Source: Oikopleura dioica
Taxonomy: Eukaryota; Chordata; Appendicularia; Copelata; Oikopleuridae
Assembly (NCBI GenBank): GCA_907165135.1
Contig: OU015569.1
Span: forward strand, 1,550,001 to 1,614,000
Direction: 5' to 3'
Length of the DNA: 64,000 bases
Shown: one piece after another, positions 1 through 12,900 of the stretch
How the letters are laid out: each line of letters begins with the position of its first letter
Position numbering within the stretch: position 1 is the first letter of the stretch
Made by a program: the position numbers and the translations under genes
The notes under the pieces: generated by a model
Told to the model about the DNA's origin: nothing
Seen by the model: only the letters and a program-made list of their open reading frames with translations
The model's database searches: none

Positions 1-2419
1 GTTAAGAATGAAGAATTCATCAATGAGCCCCGACTGTGGGACGAGGAATGGTTCTGAGACGCGAAGTTATTCCTAGAAAGAAAACTTATAAAGAGACAGC
101 TTCAGAACTCAAACAGGTTAGAATACTGCTTGAATCTGATACAGATTCCAACAGGACAGCCGTGAATATATTTCGCAGCGAAGTAATCACTGCTCTCGGG
201 CCAACGAATTTCCGCGAATTGATCATCGAATTCATCAACATCTACAAGCAAGAAATTGAGCTGCACATCGAGCTCCTTCTTAAGATTCTAAAGAAGTATC
301 CAGATTACATCAAACCAGTTGGGCCAAATGTTTGCGACAAGCTTTTCATGGGCGAGAAGCACGACGCTGGAGAGGACCCAGATTTGACGCCGCTAAATAG
401 GAAACGACACTTGGCTGTAAATACTGTTTTCCCAGTGCTATTTGAATCCGGCAAGTTGGACGCTGTGCAGGCAAAGACTTTGTATAAATGGTTCCAAAAG
501 AGTCTTGAATATACAGTTTGGTACGTCTCTACGACTAAGCGCCCCAGTGATCTGCCAATGATTGAGTAAGTTCAAGCCGTTAACTTATGAACCCATTAAA
601 TATTTTGTTAAAGAGGAGATGCATGGGAGAAACTGCGAAAGATCAGATTGCATATTGGTAAACACGCAGGTTGGGAAGCCGAGCCCTCCCTTCCTTGTCA
701 ACCAGCGCAAGCTTTGTGGCAAATGGTCAAATGGCTGAAGTCGATCTACCTCCCTTTCAACTACAACTCGCGCAGGCCCCCGCCGAATTTAAACGCCATT
801 CGCAAGCAGACATTTTACACTGCGGTTAACGTCTACCTCGAAGCAGCAGTGCGCTACATGGCCATTTCCGAACCTGCCTTGATCAGGAATCTATCGGGCA
901 AAAAAACCTACAGTCAATTCCCTATCTACGGCATGATTATTGATGCTGCGGATAAACCAAAAGGAAAATACTTTGACAAAAATTGTAAGTCAACCATTTT
1001 CCTGAAACAAAAAAACTAAATAAATATAGTCGAGGACATGTGCGAGCGTCAGCAATTCTTTACCGCTTCGATCGCCGCCAAGAAGATTTTGACCGACGAC
1101 GATATTTTCGCCGAAGATTTGCAAAAGCTGCAACGGGCGCTGAAATTCAACAAATGGCACTGGCTCGAAGCGTTTCACATTGATTGCTCGTTCAAAGACG
1201 GGGATTTCGACCATGCGATTTTTCGGCTCTCGCATTTGATAAAGGTCAGTTGCGGAATAATTGGCTAACTATTACGATATTTTTGTTTCAGGCTGAAAAT
1301 TGGCAATCTCCGCTGTTATACAGATGGCGAGTTCAACTAGGCTCCTGTTATTATGAGCTGAAGAAGATCAGGACGTCTGTAACATATCTTTACGATGCGA
1401 TGATGCAAGAGCAAGAAGACGCCTTCGACACGGAAATCGACGGGGAATACATTCTCTCAAATCAAATGGGAGAAATCGAATGGGTTCGAGGAGTACACTG
1501 CGACGTCCTCATCATAGGTGGGCAATAATTAAGGAGTACTTTTGAATTACGCTCTATTTCGTAGCAATTCATGCGATTCTTAATGCTACTGCAGTGCTAC
1601 TCGACCGAGCAAACGCCGCTAATGCACCACACCCGAGACAAATGCAAATCGTCGGATGGATGCTAGTACTGAGCCAGTACGAGTGGCCCCGCTTCTTCGA
1701 GACGACAAAGTACGCTATCGAGAAAATCAAGAGCGAAGGAAGCTTTACGTATCCAAACATGCTCGATTTCATTTACGAAGGAGGAGTCATCGAGGAACTC
1801 GCCTGGCTGCTCAATCAGGTAATTTTGCAAACAAACAAAAAAAGACACGAGTTTTTGGAAGGTCAGTTGAATTCAGTTATTCTTTTGATTCCTTCCAAAA
1901 AACCAGAATTTTATGTGAAAAATTGATTTTATTCAGGGCAGTTCAAGCTCGGTGAAATGGGCTTCTGCTAGCCGTATCACTTTCCCATTTCCTTTTAGGA
2001 ATCCAGGGAATTGCTTAACATACTGTGTCCATTGCCAATTTTTTGGCTTCTTGTCGAGCTAAAATTACAGAATTACTCAAGAATCTTAATTAAAAAAATA
2101 TTCTGGTATGATTAAAATTACCTGAAATATGACGGTTTCGGACCCTCCTTTCCCCTCACTGGCGAAGGAGACTGATGACTAAAACTGAAAAAATAAAGTT
2201 GGGATCTCGTGTTCTAGAAATCAACACGTGATTTTACCGATTTCATGGAATTTTTAGGATGTGCCGCTGAATATATCGAACGCAAATGAGCCCAGGGAGC
2301 TACGCGAGCAGCTTATCAAGGCGGTGCGTTCAACGATCTCCCCTTCTATCTGTATTCGTAATTTCCTTATCATAACAAAGGAAGAGATCCTCTCCGAAAT
2401 GGAGCTGCCCAACCGTTAA
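1..2419 (+). CDS. INTS10: Integrator complex subunit 10, C-terminal part (5' end outside window)
   Basis: INTS10 is a helical subunit of the Integrator complex, which cleaves nascent snRNA and paused mRNA transcripts in the nucleus. Exons read from the sequence: about 50-565, 614-984, 1030-1244, 1292-1516, 1595-1818 and 2258-2419, all joined in frame by GT-AG introns. The best family match is the block after 1595, where QEWPR-like YEWPRFF is followed by a segment ending EELAWLLNQ; the DAWEKLRKIR stretch near 620 also fits. The C-terminal residues are EILSEMELPNR. The first about 50 bases read well in a different frame (EEFINEPRLWDEEWF), so either a small intron or a one-base indel lies near 50. 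The last intron (1819-2257) is long for this locus because it holds a repeat cassette. Divergent but confident family call. Confidence 0.85.
1921..2220. repeat. Cassette repeat, copy A1, in the last INTS10 intron
   Basis: Begins with the shared end ATTGATTTTATTCAGG and ends with GTGTTCTAGA. Read on the minus strand it looks like a split mini-gene: an exon, a GT...AG intron-like segment ending in TTTTAG, a second exon with an open frame ending RLAEAHFTELELP, a stop codon, and AATAAA overlapping the stop. The same frame is conserved in copy A2 at 4045 ([10 protein letters not shown]... then stop). Read on the plus strand the ATGAT-AAA and RVLE segments are shared with other copies. Orientation and coding status are unresolved. 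Confidence 0.6.
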
Positions 2420-2547
2420 TCTTTCTACTTTCAATTACCCTCTCAACGCTGCGCTCATCGTCGACCTGCTAAAATCTTCAAGGATAAAACAAATTGAAAA
2501 GAAAAGTAACAACTCTCTTCATTTTCACTTTTCAGATCGAGATCGAA

Positions 2548-5500
2548 ATGCGCCGCAATAGCCGTATTTTATTGCTATTTGGCATAATATGGTTCAGTGG
2601 TGTATATTTATATGTTAGAAATTCCGACAACTCAAGCGGTGTGTACAAGGCGGAAAGTAATCCAAGGCATGGGAATAGAGTAAGCAAGGATGCCTCTGAA
2701 AAACGTAAGAGTTTGGAATTGAAATCAAGGAAGAGTATCAATTCTTTAGATCATAAAAAGAAAAGCACAAGCCAAAAAGCCCGCTGCACAACGAAAATGA
2801 CAAGATTGACGCTGAAAAACTAGAACACGACATTGAAGATATCGAGCATGGCATCGAAGATCTCAAGAATGATGGCAAGAAAGACGAGTTTGCTGAAATT
2901 GAAGACAGCATAAGGCATGATCTGGAAGGCGGAAAGGATCAAGACTACGGCGACATGGAAGGCATTTCGGATAATGCTGAAGATGGAGATGAAAGTGAAG
3001 GCGACGAGAGTAAGGCGCACGCTGACCCGACAGGAGATACCAAGATCAACAAAGAAATCGAAGAAGGCATCGAAAATGTTGAATTCGAGCAAGACGAGTT
3101 GCAAGGTCCACCGACTGAAAAGTCAGTCCAAGGTATGCGACGATTTTTGATTATTCAACTCCTATATTTCATTAGATGACGATGATGAGGATGATGAAAT
3201 GGAGGAGGACGAAGACGAGGAAGACGACGGCAAAGTAGATTGGTGGGATTTCGACGATGCGGCATACCTAGCTGCCGGCGCTCTAGGTCCAGACGACGAT
3301 CCTTACGAGGCGAACAAGTTCAACCAGGCTGCGTCTGATCGAATAAAAAGCGATCGGGCGGTTCCAGACACTCGCCACAAAGAATGCAGCAAGCAAAAGT
3401 TCCCAGTCAATGATCTGCCCGATACTACTGTCATCATCACATATCACAACGAAGCTCACTCAACCCTCTTGCGAACGGTGATCTCGGTTCTTCACAGATC
3501 GCCTGCTCATCTGATCAAGGAAATTATCCTCGTAGACGATTTCTCCAAAAACCCGAACATTGGACCTCCATTGACGAAGATCAAAAAAGTCAAAGCGATT
3601 CGGAATCCAAAGCGAGAAGGGCTTATCCGATCACGAGTTCGTGGAGCCGCTATCGCAACTGGCAAAGTTCTGACTTTCTTGGACTCGCACGTGGAAGCAA
3701 ATGAAGGCTGGTTGGAACCCCTTTTGGGAAGAATTCACGAATCCAGAACGGCTGTCGTTTCCCCGGTGAGTTTTAATTGAAATCAAGAAGAATATTTTAC
3801 CGCAAATTTCGTTTTGAAAGCAAAGAACGAATTTTCATTTAACGGCCTTACTCAAAGAATTCGCCAACTAGCCAAATAAGCTCACTATAACATCCCTAAA
3901 TATTTGACCGAGAACTGACGATAACCGCACTATATATAGCATCTCTAAATTCTGATTCTGAACCTGCAAGAAAACATAAATACAACACACTTTGGAAAGT
4001 CTTGTTTTTGAAAGGACATGACCAAAGTTTTAAGTTCGTACAGTAAATTGATTTTATTCAGGTAATTTTGAGCTCAAACTCGGCTTTTGCTAACCGTATC
4101 ACTTTCCCCGTTCCTCTTGGAACTCGCACTTTTGTTCTTCCCTCTTAGGACGGCTTTGAATTCAAGCTCGCTTGCAGGGAATTTCTTCAAGCTCTCTAAT
4201 TCGAGAGTTCATTTTCGCTCTCTTCTTCACTAAACCAACAAAATTAGTTTAGCATCACTTGTAAATCGGAATTTTTCAACAAAAAATCATTAATTACCTG
4301 TGTATTTGGCGGCTTCGGACCCTCCTTTCTCCAAACTGGACCGAAGGAGACTGACGAAAAAAGTGAAAAACATTGTAGGTCCCATCTAAGGGATCCATGT
4401 TCTAGAGAATCGTGTCACGTGATTTTCATGTTTTTGAGTTTCACTTTTCTCGAAAACTTGATTTTTTTCTAATTTCTTTTGTTAGATCATTGATGTCATC
4501 GGAATGGACGATTTCCACTACGTCGGAGCTTCTGCTGACTTGAAAGGAGGTTTCAATTGGGATCTTGTTTTCAAGTGGGACTACATGAGCGAGCAAGAAC
4601 GACGCGAGCGACGAAAAGCACCGACCAGTCCCATTCGAACTCCGATGATTGCTGGCGGTCTATTCAGCATCGGTATCTGACAACTAGTTTTTATCCGATA
4701 ATTAATTTCTTCAGAGAAAAATTGGTTCCATGAGCTGGGCGAGTATGACATGGACATGGACGTTTGGGGCGGCGAGAATCTTGAAATTTCATTCCGCGTT
4801 TGGCAATGCCACGGCACACTAGAAATCATTCCTTGCTCCCGAGTCGGCCATGTTTTCAGGAAAAAGCATCCATACACATTCCCTGGAGGATCCGGCAATG
4901 TGTTTGCCAAGAATACAAGACGCGCGGCTGAAGTCTGGATGGACGAGTACAAAGGTATGAGATCGAATATGCTGGTTGAAATCAAGGAAGAATGTCTTGG
5001 TAGTGGCTCAGAGTCCAATCTTTTTTCCTTCAATTTTTTAAAACTATTCTTGGTTTTTAAGAATTCTACTTTGCCGCGGTTCCAAGCGCAAAGATGGTCA
5101 AGTTTGGCGACATTTCGAAAAGAACGGAGATCCGAGAAAAGTAAATTTGATTACGTTTATTTATGGATAGTGACTTTTATATCTAAGGCTTCAATGCAAA
5201 TCGTTTTCGTGGTTCCTGGAGAACGTCTACCCGGAGCTGCGAATTCCAAATAAGGACGCAATCGGGTGGGGTGCTGTCAGCCAGAAAAACAAGGGGCTCG
5301 AGGAGTGCATAGGCACGGATTTAATTAAACAAATTTCTCCGATAATGTCGATATTGCTTCGCAACAGAAATTGAGTAAAGAGAATATCGAGCAGCGATAT
5401 TCGTTATCCGAGAATTTGTCCGTTTCAAAGATGTTCAATCCGGCCAAAAAGACACGCTTGGAAATACACATGGCGGCGGCACAATTGGAATGTACAGGTG

Positions 5501-5886
5501 CCACGGCGACGGGGGCAATCAAGAGTTTACGTTGACCAAAGAGGGCAAGGAGTTTAGACACATGGATCTATGCATTGGCTACAATGCCAAAGGTAAGGGC
5601 AATTCGAAATTTCTAATTATCAAAGCAAGAGGCTAAGAGAAAGCAATCGCTTATTCGATTTGTAATGAGCGTGAATTCAGAGCCCGTCGGGAACCCTGTC
5701 AAATTTAACACGTGTCACCAAATGAGCCACCAGCGCTGGGAATACTTCGGAAGCCAAATAAAGCCCGAGGGACACACCAATCTGTGCCTGGACTCGAAGA
5801 ACCACTTGGAGAAGGGGCTCACGCTCGAGGTGTGCAACCACTCAAGGACGCAGGTTTTCTCGTTTGAAATGAGAAACATCAAGTAG
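2548..5886 (+). CDS. Polypeptide N-acetylgalactosaminyltransferase (GalNAc-T), copy 1
   Basis: Golgi type II membrane enzyme that starts mucin-type O-glycosylation by moving GalNAc from UDP-GalNAc to Ser/Thr. The start at 2548 gives a short basic tail followed by a signal-anchor ([17 protein letters not shown]), then a long acidic, Lys-rich stem and a run of Asp/Glu. The catalytic domain shows the [19 protein letters not shown] block, the metal-binding DSH in LDSHVE, the Gal/GalNAc-T motif around [16 protein letters not shown], and VWMDEYK. A ricin-type lectin domain follows ([13 protein letters not shown]). Exons: 2548-3132, 3177-3765, 4486-about 4671, about 4716-4954, 5062-5140, 5188-about 5320, about 5400-5595, 5682-5886. 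The stem needs one extra A in the run at 2755-2759 to stay in frame. The intron between the catalytic and lectin parts (about 5316-5420) has no clear GT-AG pair. A large intron (3766-4485) contains repeat copy A2. Confidence 0.88.
4045..4408. repeat. Cassette repeat, copy A2, in a GalNAc-T intron
   Basis: Same ends as copy A1 (AAATTGATTTTATTCAGG and GTTCTAGAGAAT). On the minus strand an ATG opens [10 protein letters not shown]..., then a GTAATT...TTGGTTTAG intron-like segment. Splicing it gives a 47-codon frame that ends before the conserved 3' part; the conserved RLAKAEF frame is also present. AATAAA overlaps the terminal TGA. It lies antisense inside a host intron, as copy A1 does. Confidence 0.6.
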
Positions 5887-6423
5887 ACAAAAAAATGTCA
5901 GTCGAAGAAAACGACGAAGACGAACAACCGCAAAGTGTAAAAAAAAAACAATTACTCGCTCATGGATCTTAGCGCACATTCAAAGCTTATCAACTTATTA
6001 GCTCATGATCTTCAGCCTTAAATTAACTCAACCCGAGTGCCGACATTTTCGCTAAAAACACGCAAAGCTTAATCTTGTAAATGTCACAAAGTCTTAAGTT
6101 TGTGGCGCGTTTAATCTTTATTTTTTTCTCCTTTTCGTGGCCTAGTTGAGATTTCCATTGTTCAAAGTTTTTAAATGAGATGTTGCTTCATATTTTCTGT
6201 CAAAACCAGTTTTTTCCCAAAAAACAACCTCCTATCCACATTATTATTTTTATCGACTTTTCTACTGCTGATACTTAGATTTTTCTTCTATTCTTTATTC
6301 TTCTATTCACTGTACCTTTTTATTGCTTTCTGCCACGGGCGTAGACTCGGTGCTGTATTTTCTGGGAACGTTGCAAATATTATTAAATCATTCAGTCTCA
6401 ACCTTTTCTTTCTTTTCTTAGCA

Positions 6424-8747
6424 ATGTCGGACATTCGGAAGCGAAAATCAGCTCAGGCCAGTTCTAAAGACAGCGCCAACGGAGCCAAATCGTCCGCTCC
6501 CGCTGCAGCGAGCTCAAGCTGGCTTGTGAAAATCTTGATTTTTGCAGCAATCGGAGTTTCATTTGTCCTCTTTGCTCCTGTCGAAATCACTGTTTCTTAT
6601 AAGACGCCTCTCATTCTCCAGCACTTCCAAAGCCAAGAATCCGCTTCCAGTCCGACGCAGTTCAAATCTCAGCCAGCTTCCGAGGAAGTTCATTCTCCTC
6701 AAAGCTCGTCAGAACCCGAAGTCGCTGAAGCTCAAAAAGAGCCATATCCAGTGCCAGAATTTGTTCCAACAGATTTCGTACCACTAAACGGCGAAGAAGA
6801 GAAATCCTTCGATCTTTACAAAGCAGCACGAACAGTCAGTCCCGAGGACGTCTACGTCGATCCCAATAGCCAGCCTTGGCACAAGTTCGACATCAAAAGC
6901 TACATCGACGAGGGGAGAATCAAGAACAAGAAAGATGCCTATAAAACCGCCGCGTTTAATCAGCTCGTATCCGACGACGTCCCAATGGACCGAAATATTC
7001 CAGACACGCGGCTGGGAAGATGCAACACTGTCGAATGGCCACGAGAAGGTCTACCGACTACTTCCGTCATCATCACTTTCCACAATGAGCTTCGTTCGAC
7101 CCTTCTTCGAACCATCATTTCTGTCATCAGAAGAACACCGAGCAACATTCTCAAAGAAATCGTCCTCGTCGACGATGCTTCTTCTGACCCTCGCATCGGA
7201 ATGGAACTAATCAAAATTAACAAAGTGAAGCTTATTGTCAACCGAGAACGACAGGGCCTCATAAGGTGATTCTCAGTTTTAAAATATGTTCGTTTATCAT
7301 TCATCGTTAGAGCGCGAATCCGGGCAGCGATGATCGCCACTGGAGAGACCTTCACATTTCTCGATAGCCACGTAGAAGTCAATCAAGAGTGGATCCAGCC
7401 TCTGATGCTTAGAATTAAAGAAAATCCAAAAATGGTCGTTGCTCCAATTATCGATGTCATCAATAAAGTAACGCTAATTACTTCTGGAAAAGAAATGAAA
7501 CATGAAATTAGGACAATTTCCAATACATCGGCGCAGACGCTTTCCTGACTGGCGGCGTCAGCTGGGCAATGGTATTCCGATGGGACTGGCTGACTCGATC
7601 CGAGATGGAATCAATGGATCATACAGTTGGACTCAAAAGTCCAACGATCGCCGGCGGACTCTTCTCAGTTGGTATGTTTATTCATTTTTTTCTTCTGTTC
7701 AGCTGATAATTAAGGTAAGGCTTGGTTCCACGAACTTGGTGAGTATGATGATCAAATGGATATCTGGGGCGGAGAGAACATTGAGTTTTCCTTCCGAGTC
7801 TGGCAGTGTGGCGGAGAAATGGAAATTCTTCCCTGCTCAAGGGTAGGAATTAACAGCTGTATATTGTTTTTAATTACTTAGGTCGGCCATGTTTTCCGCG
7901 ACGACCACCCTTACGACTTTGGCAAGAAGGGATCTAACCACGTCTTCGTGAAGAACAACAATCGCTTCGTGCACACCTGGATGGACGAGTACTCAAGTAC
8001 GCTTTATTAATGAATAGGCAGATCAACTCAATCATCATTTAGCGTTTTATTACGGAACAAGGCCAAACGCCAGATCAATCTTGCCAGGAGATCTGTCCGT
8101 CCGAAAGCACTTCAAGCAAAAGCTCCAATGCAAGGGTTTCAAATGGTACATGGAAAATGTGTATCCAAGACAACACATGCCCGAGAGAAACTCGATCGCG
8201 TGGGGACATGCCAAGCGTGGCGAACATTGCCTTACTGGTACACTCTTATATCGGAAGCGCTCTTTATCAACCGTTTTTTTTTTTGAAGTTTTTAACTTGT
8301 CGAAGCCAGTGGAAGGAGTCTACGGCCAGCTTGGCGGAGGCAACTGCAACCAAGGACTCTACAATCCAAACTTCCAAGACATGGACAAACAGAGCCTGGT
8401 TCTGAAGAAAGATTCTGGCCTCTTTCAACAGCCGACAAAGATTCTTGTTGATGGTCAAGAAGTATACGAGAACAAGTGCTTTGGAACTATCGAAAAACCT
8501 CCTAAAGGTAGATCATTTGTCTGGCCAGTTTTCATTAAAACAATCTTCAGACGGATCAAAAGTCGTCCTGGCAGACTGTGCGGAGGAGGATAACGATCAC
8601 CAGCGTTGGGTGTATCACAACGTCAATTTGAAATTGGACGCTTATCAGCACTTGTGTCTAGACGCATTCCAGCTCGGCACGTTCAGACTTAAAAAGTGTG
8701 CTAACAAAGACTCGCAGCAGTTCCTCTTCGAAATGCTGCATATTTAA
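6424..8747 (+). CDS. Polypeptide N-acetylgalactosaminyltransferase (GalNAc-T), copy 2
   Basis: Paralogue of the preceding gene, same direction, 540 bp downstream. Exons 6424-7265, 7311-7467, 7512-7671, 7715-7842, 7882-7996, 8043-8237, 8289-8507 and 8551-8747 join in phase and give 670 residues, the usual size for the family. The start follows a pyrimidine tract and TTAG at 6420, so it is probably a splice or trans-splice acceptor. N-terminal cytosolic tail, then a membrane anchor ([18 protein letters not shown]), a Ser/Glu/Pro-rich stem, and the catalytic domain with [42 protein letters not shown] and WMDEYS. The C-terminal lectin domain has [10 protein letters not shown] and a second [11 protein letters not shown] repeat. 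The 51-nt segment 8238-8288 is in frame either way; I treat it as an intron because of its long T tract. Golgi O-glycosylation. Confidence 0.92.
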
Positions 8748-9049
8748 TTCCTTCGAGTTTCACTCTCTTTTTATTCATCTTCTAGTGCAATATCTTTTTT
8801 ATACTTTTGCAATTTTAAACATTGCCTTCTTTTTAATAAAGCTGTATTCTTTGATTTCCCAAATGCTACCGGTACACACCGAATCTGTTGCCTTATTTAA
8901 ATGATAAATAAAAATCTAGTTAAATTGCCTGCTTCTTTCTATTTCACCATCTTCGAGATTCTGTGCTCCGAAACAAGATTAGTTCACTTCTGTTCCTCGA
9001 AAATACACTTCAGTTAAATCAAACAAAAATTGACAGAAATTCAATTAAG
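8748..9049 (+). terminator. 3' flank of GalNAc-T copy 2 with two poly(A) signals
   Basis: Noncoding gap of about 300 bp. AATAAA occurs at about 8836 and again at about 8905, the second possibly used as an alternative 3' end. Nothing else recognised before the macrodomain gene. Confidence 0.45.
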
Positions 9050-9792
9050 ATGGCTTCTCTCGCCAGTCGCGTTTCCATAGTTCAGGGAGACATCACAAAA
9101 CTGCGCTGCGACGCGATTGTTAATGCTGCCAACAGGTCCCTCCTCGGAGGTGGAGGAGTAGACGGTGCAATTCATCGAGCCGCTGGGAGGAAACTGTTGG
9201 AAGAATGTAGAACGCTGAAGGGTTGCGAAACTGGCCAAGCGAAGATAACCAAAGGCTACAACCTGCCAGGTTTGTAATCCTTCAAGTCAATTTATTAACA
9301 GCCTTTATAGCTAAACATGTGATACACACCGTCGGACCAAACGTCTACAGAGGAGAAAACAAAGAACTGCTCCGAGACGCGTACCAAAACTCGCTCAACG
9401 TCGCCATCGAAAACAAACTAAAATCAATCGCATTCCCTTGCATATCCACTGGCATCTACGGCTATCCACAAGAGGATGCCGCCCATGTAGCGTTAAATGT
9501 GACGAAGAAAACGCTCGAGGAAAACGAAGTGCTCGAACAGGTCATCTTCTGCGTCTTTCTCGACAGCGACAGAAAGATTTACGAAGAGCTCAAGCCAAAG
9601 TACTTTCCGGAAGCGGAGAAGTCCGCAGAAGGAAAAAAGGAAGAAAACGGATCTTCGGAGTCCGATTTACTCAATCTTCCAGACGTGCCTTCAGAGGAGC
9701 CAGTACCGAAGTTGGCCAAAATCGAGCCGGAAAAAGAGGCAGCCGAAACTCCTGACGAGCAAAAAATAAAAGAAGAAAAATCTGAGTTATAA
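9050..9792 (+). CDS. MacroD-type macrodomain protein (mono-ADP-ribosyl hydrolase)
   Basis: Two exons, 9050-9269 and 9311-9792, give 233 residues. The macrodomain occupies roughly residues 8-170. The ADP-ribose pocket is visible as [20 protein letters not shown] and the second loop [10 protein letters not shown], the signature of the MACROD1/2 and O-acetyl-ADP-ribose deacetylase branch, which removes mono-ADP-ribose from acidic side chains and hydrolyses O-acetyl-ADP-ribose. The C-terminal 60 residues are Glu/Lys/Pro-rich and look disordered. No mitochondrial presequence is obvious, so a nuclear or cytosolic location is more likely (inference). Confidence 0.93.
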
Positions 9793-9932
9793 TTTATCGG
9801 CAATACATGTTCAACTTTAATTCCTTCAAAAAAAAAAGACATTATTAAAAAACGCAACGATTTTCTTGTTAAGAATGCTTATTTAAAAATCTGTTAGCAA
9901 GAGCTGATGCGTAAAAATTCGTTCGGATAGTT

Positions 9933-12900
9933 ATGGCAGCTAGAAAGTACCGATTAAATTGGAATGCTGGCTTCATTCATGCGACAAAGGTTTCTTTCCG
10001 TTTTCGCTCCTTTTTGTTTTATATAATTTTTTATTAACGGGTTATTTATAGCGCGGGTGCTCGTTTGGTCTCCGCATTTCAAACGAAAATGTAGAGCTTG
10101 ATGAATCACAAGTCCAACAATCCGGAGGAGGAATCGATGTTGTGGCAATTGCTGGTGTTATTCGCGCGAGCGGAGAGGAAAACTGCAACTGTCTTGGAGC
10201 CGTGACACGAGCCTCTGTAGTCGGCAAAGTCGGATCGACTGACATTCTTAAAATCAACGAATTCAAGGTAAATGAGACGACCGTCTTTTTTGGAATAAAT
10301 TCTAGGACCCTTGCCCTCGATTTGACAATTCATAGAACATTCTAGTTTGTGCGAATAAACGCGCCAGAAAAAGAAGTTGCTTCAAAACAACTCAACGACC
10401 TAGCAAAACTACTCGGAGAAGGCGAATACTACTTTAGCATCAATCAAAGCGACGAGCGCCCGTTTGACATCACAACTTCATTCCAGAATCAACTCTCTGG
10501 AAGTGAAGGCAATTCTGAGTACTTCTGGAACAGGGTAAATAGTCTTGGAATTTTACTTCTCCATCAACGATTGCTAGAGTTTGTGGGCGCATTTCGCGCC
10601 GCTAGAAGAGCAAATAAAAGCTAGCTGGTTGATAAGGATAACATGTGGCTACATCAATTTCAAAAAATGTTATGCTGGAGCAAGACAAATCCACGTGGGG
10701 CTCATTTCGAGACTTTCCACTGGCCGCGTTGGAACTCGATTCATGACCAGGTTAGCTCTGAAAGTGTTGGTCTTTCGCTTACTTATGCTGTCAGAGGAAT
10801 CGACGATAGTGGCTATGTTGCAAATTATGTTGAATCGGAAACAATCGTGATCGAAGGAGAAAACATTCTAGCGCATCTTCAAATACGCGGATCCGTACCA
10901 ACCTTCTGGGAACAGCCAGGAATAAATTTTGGCCAACACAAATGCAACATTGTGCGAAACCTTGAAGGCTCATACCCAGCCAGTCTCAAGCATTTCTCGC
11001 GAATTCTCGAGTCGTTTTCTGTTTGTAGAATTGGTTGGTTAATTCAAGTGTAGAGCTTTTATATGCTATTTTTCTTAGTTAACTTGCTGGGAAAAGGCGA
11101 GGGAGAAGATAAAGTCTCATCTGCTTTTGCTGAAGTTATAACTAAAGCACAAAACCAGGTACATTTTTATCTACGTCTCCTATAATTGCATAAATTTGAT
11201 TATTCAGGGTCTTCAATTGGAGTACACAGCAATCGATTACCACAAAGAAACACCAAAAGGCAAGAACTTGCACTCTGTCCTGATGGGTCACATCGGCGAA
11301 GCTCTCTCAAATCATCAGTTCTTGAATTTCACAAACGGAAGCTTTGTCTCTCAGCAAAGTGGCGTCGTTCGAACAAACTGTCTCGACTGTCTTGACCGGA
11401 CCAATGCCGTGCAAACAGTGATAGGTATCTTTGTTTCTTTTGAATGTTCAATCGTTCATGATGATGTTAAGCGTTGGAATGTCTTGGGAAGATTTTAACA
11501 GAAATGAACATCGATGGAAGTCAAGCATCGCGCTTCAACGAGACCATCAAATCGCTCTGGACAGAAAGTGGCAACGCGATTTCACACATGTACGCCGGTA
11601 CCGGCGCATTAGAATCTGGCTCAAAGCTACAAGATGCCACAAGATCTATCTCAAGAACAATCAAGAACAACACTGGCTCGGACGGTACTCTTCGTTGATT
11701 TTTATTTTCAAATCTTGAACTTGTTTTTAGAGAACAAGCAACGATTGATTGAGCGACTTCTCTATGGTGACCTTCCTATGACTCTTCGTGGACAGAAGAT
11801 TCTTTCTCTGCTCGGAAACGAAGCCGTTTCTTTGTCAAAAGAAATTTCTGAGAATATCTACTTCCGTCGCGACGAATTTGCAACAGAGTTGCCCATTCGT
11901 GTTTCTTGCTGCACTTGGAACGTCAATGGGGGCACCCGTTCGCCTAATTTGAACACCGATCTTGGCGAAGACAAGTTTGCCGACTGGTTGTTAGGAAAAG
12001 CTGATAGAAGACGAGCGGCGTACGATTTTACTGGCGAAGCAGAATCCGATCTTAGCTTTGTTGCAGGAGATATAATTACAGTCACAGGAACGAGTTCAAA
12101 TTGAATTTAATACCGCTTGAATCTAAGCCGGCTGATAGATAGTTTTGAGCTTGATGAAAGGAGAATTAGAAGGCGGCGAGTGGCTTCAAGGATCATGTGG
12201 AGATCGCCAAGGAATTTTCCCGGCCGCATTTGTAGAAGATATCCCGGAAGACACTTACATCGCGTCTTTCGACTATTGTTCTGAGGAGACCGGAGATCTG
12301 GCCTTCATGAAGGGCGAGAAAATTATCGTGATTGATAAGTCGAAGGGCGACTGGTGGGAAGGCGAGTCTTCAGATGGAAGACGAGGAATTTTTCCAGCTG
12401 CTTTCGTGGAGCTCGAAGACCCTCGTGGTCGGCCACCAGATGTTCTTGTCGTCGCGTTTCAAGAAATCGTCGACCTGACTCCTGATAATATTGCCAAAGC
12501 ACCGACAAAGAATATGGAAGTTTGGACGGAACTCCTTGAAAGCGCCCTGATCGAAAAAGGGCTCAACTACATCCACCTTCGCTCTGAACAATTAGTTGGT
12601 GCTGCGATTTGCGTTTGGGTACGCCAGCATCACATGGATCACATTCAAAATTTGTCTTTCACCAAAGTCAAGACTGGTATCAATGCCGGTGTGTACACTG
12701 GCGGCAATAAAGGTGCGCTATTGGTGAAATTCCAGCTGTACAACTCTTCAATGGCTTTCGTGTGTGCACATTTCGCCGCACATCAGAAGCAAATCGCCCA
12801 GCGAAATTCAGACATGCACGAGATTTACCAAAAAGGAATGTTCCAGCGAAGCTCGCCTTTGTCCGCTCAAGAGTGGCAATTCTGGCTCGGAGATTTGAAC

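Noticed and set aside
8157-8458. Alternative frames within the GalNAc-T copy 2 lectin region
   Set aside because: Overlap in-phase exons with family motifs (GGGNCNQG, CCHxW-type); shadows.
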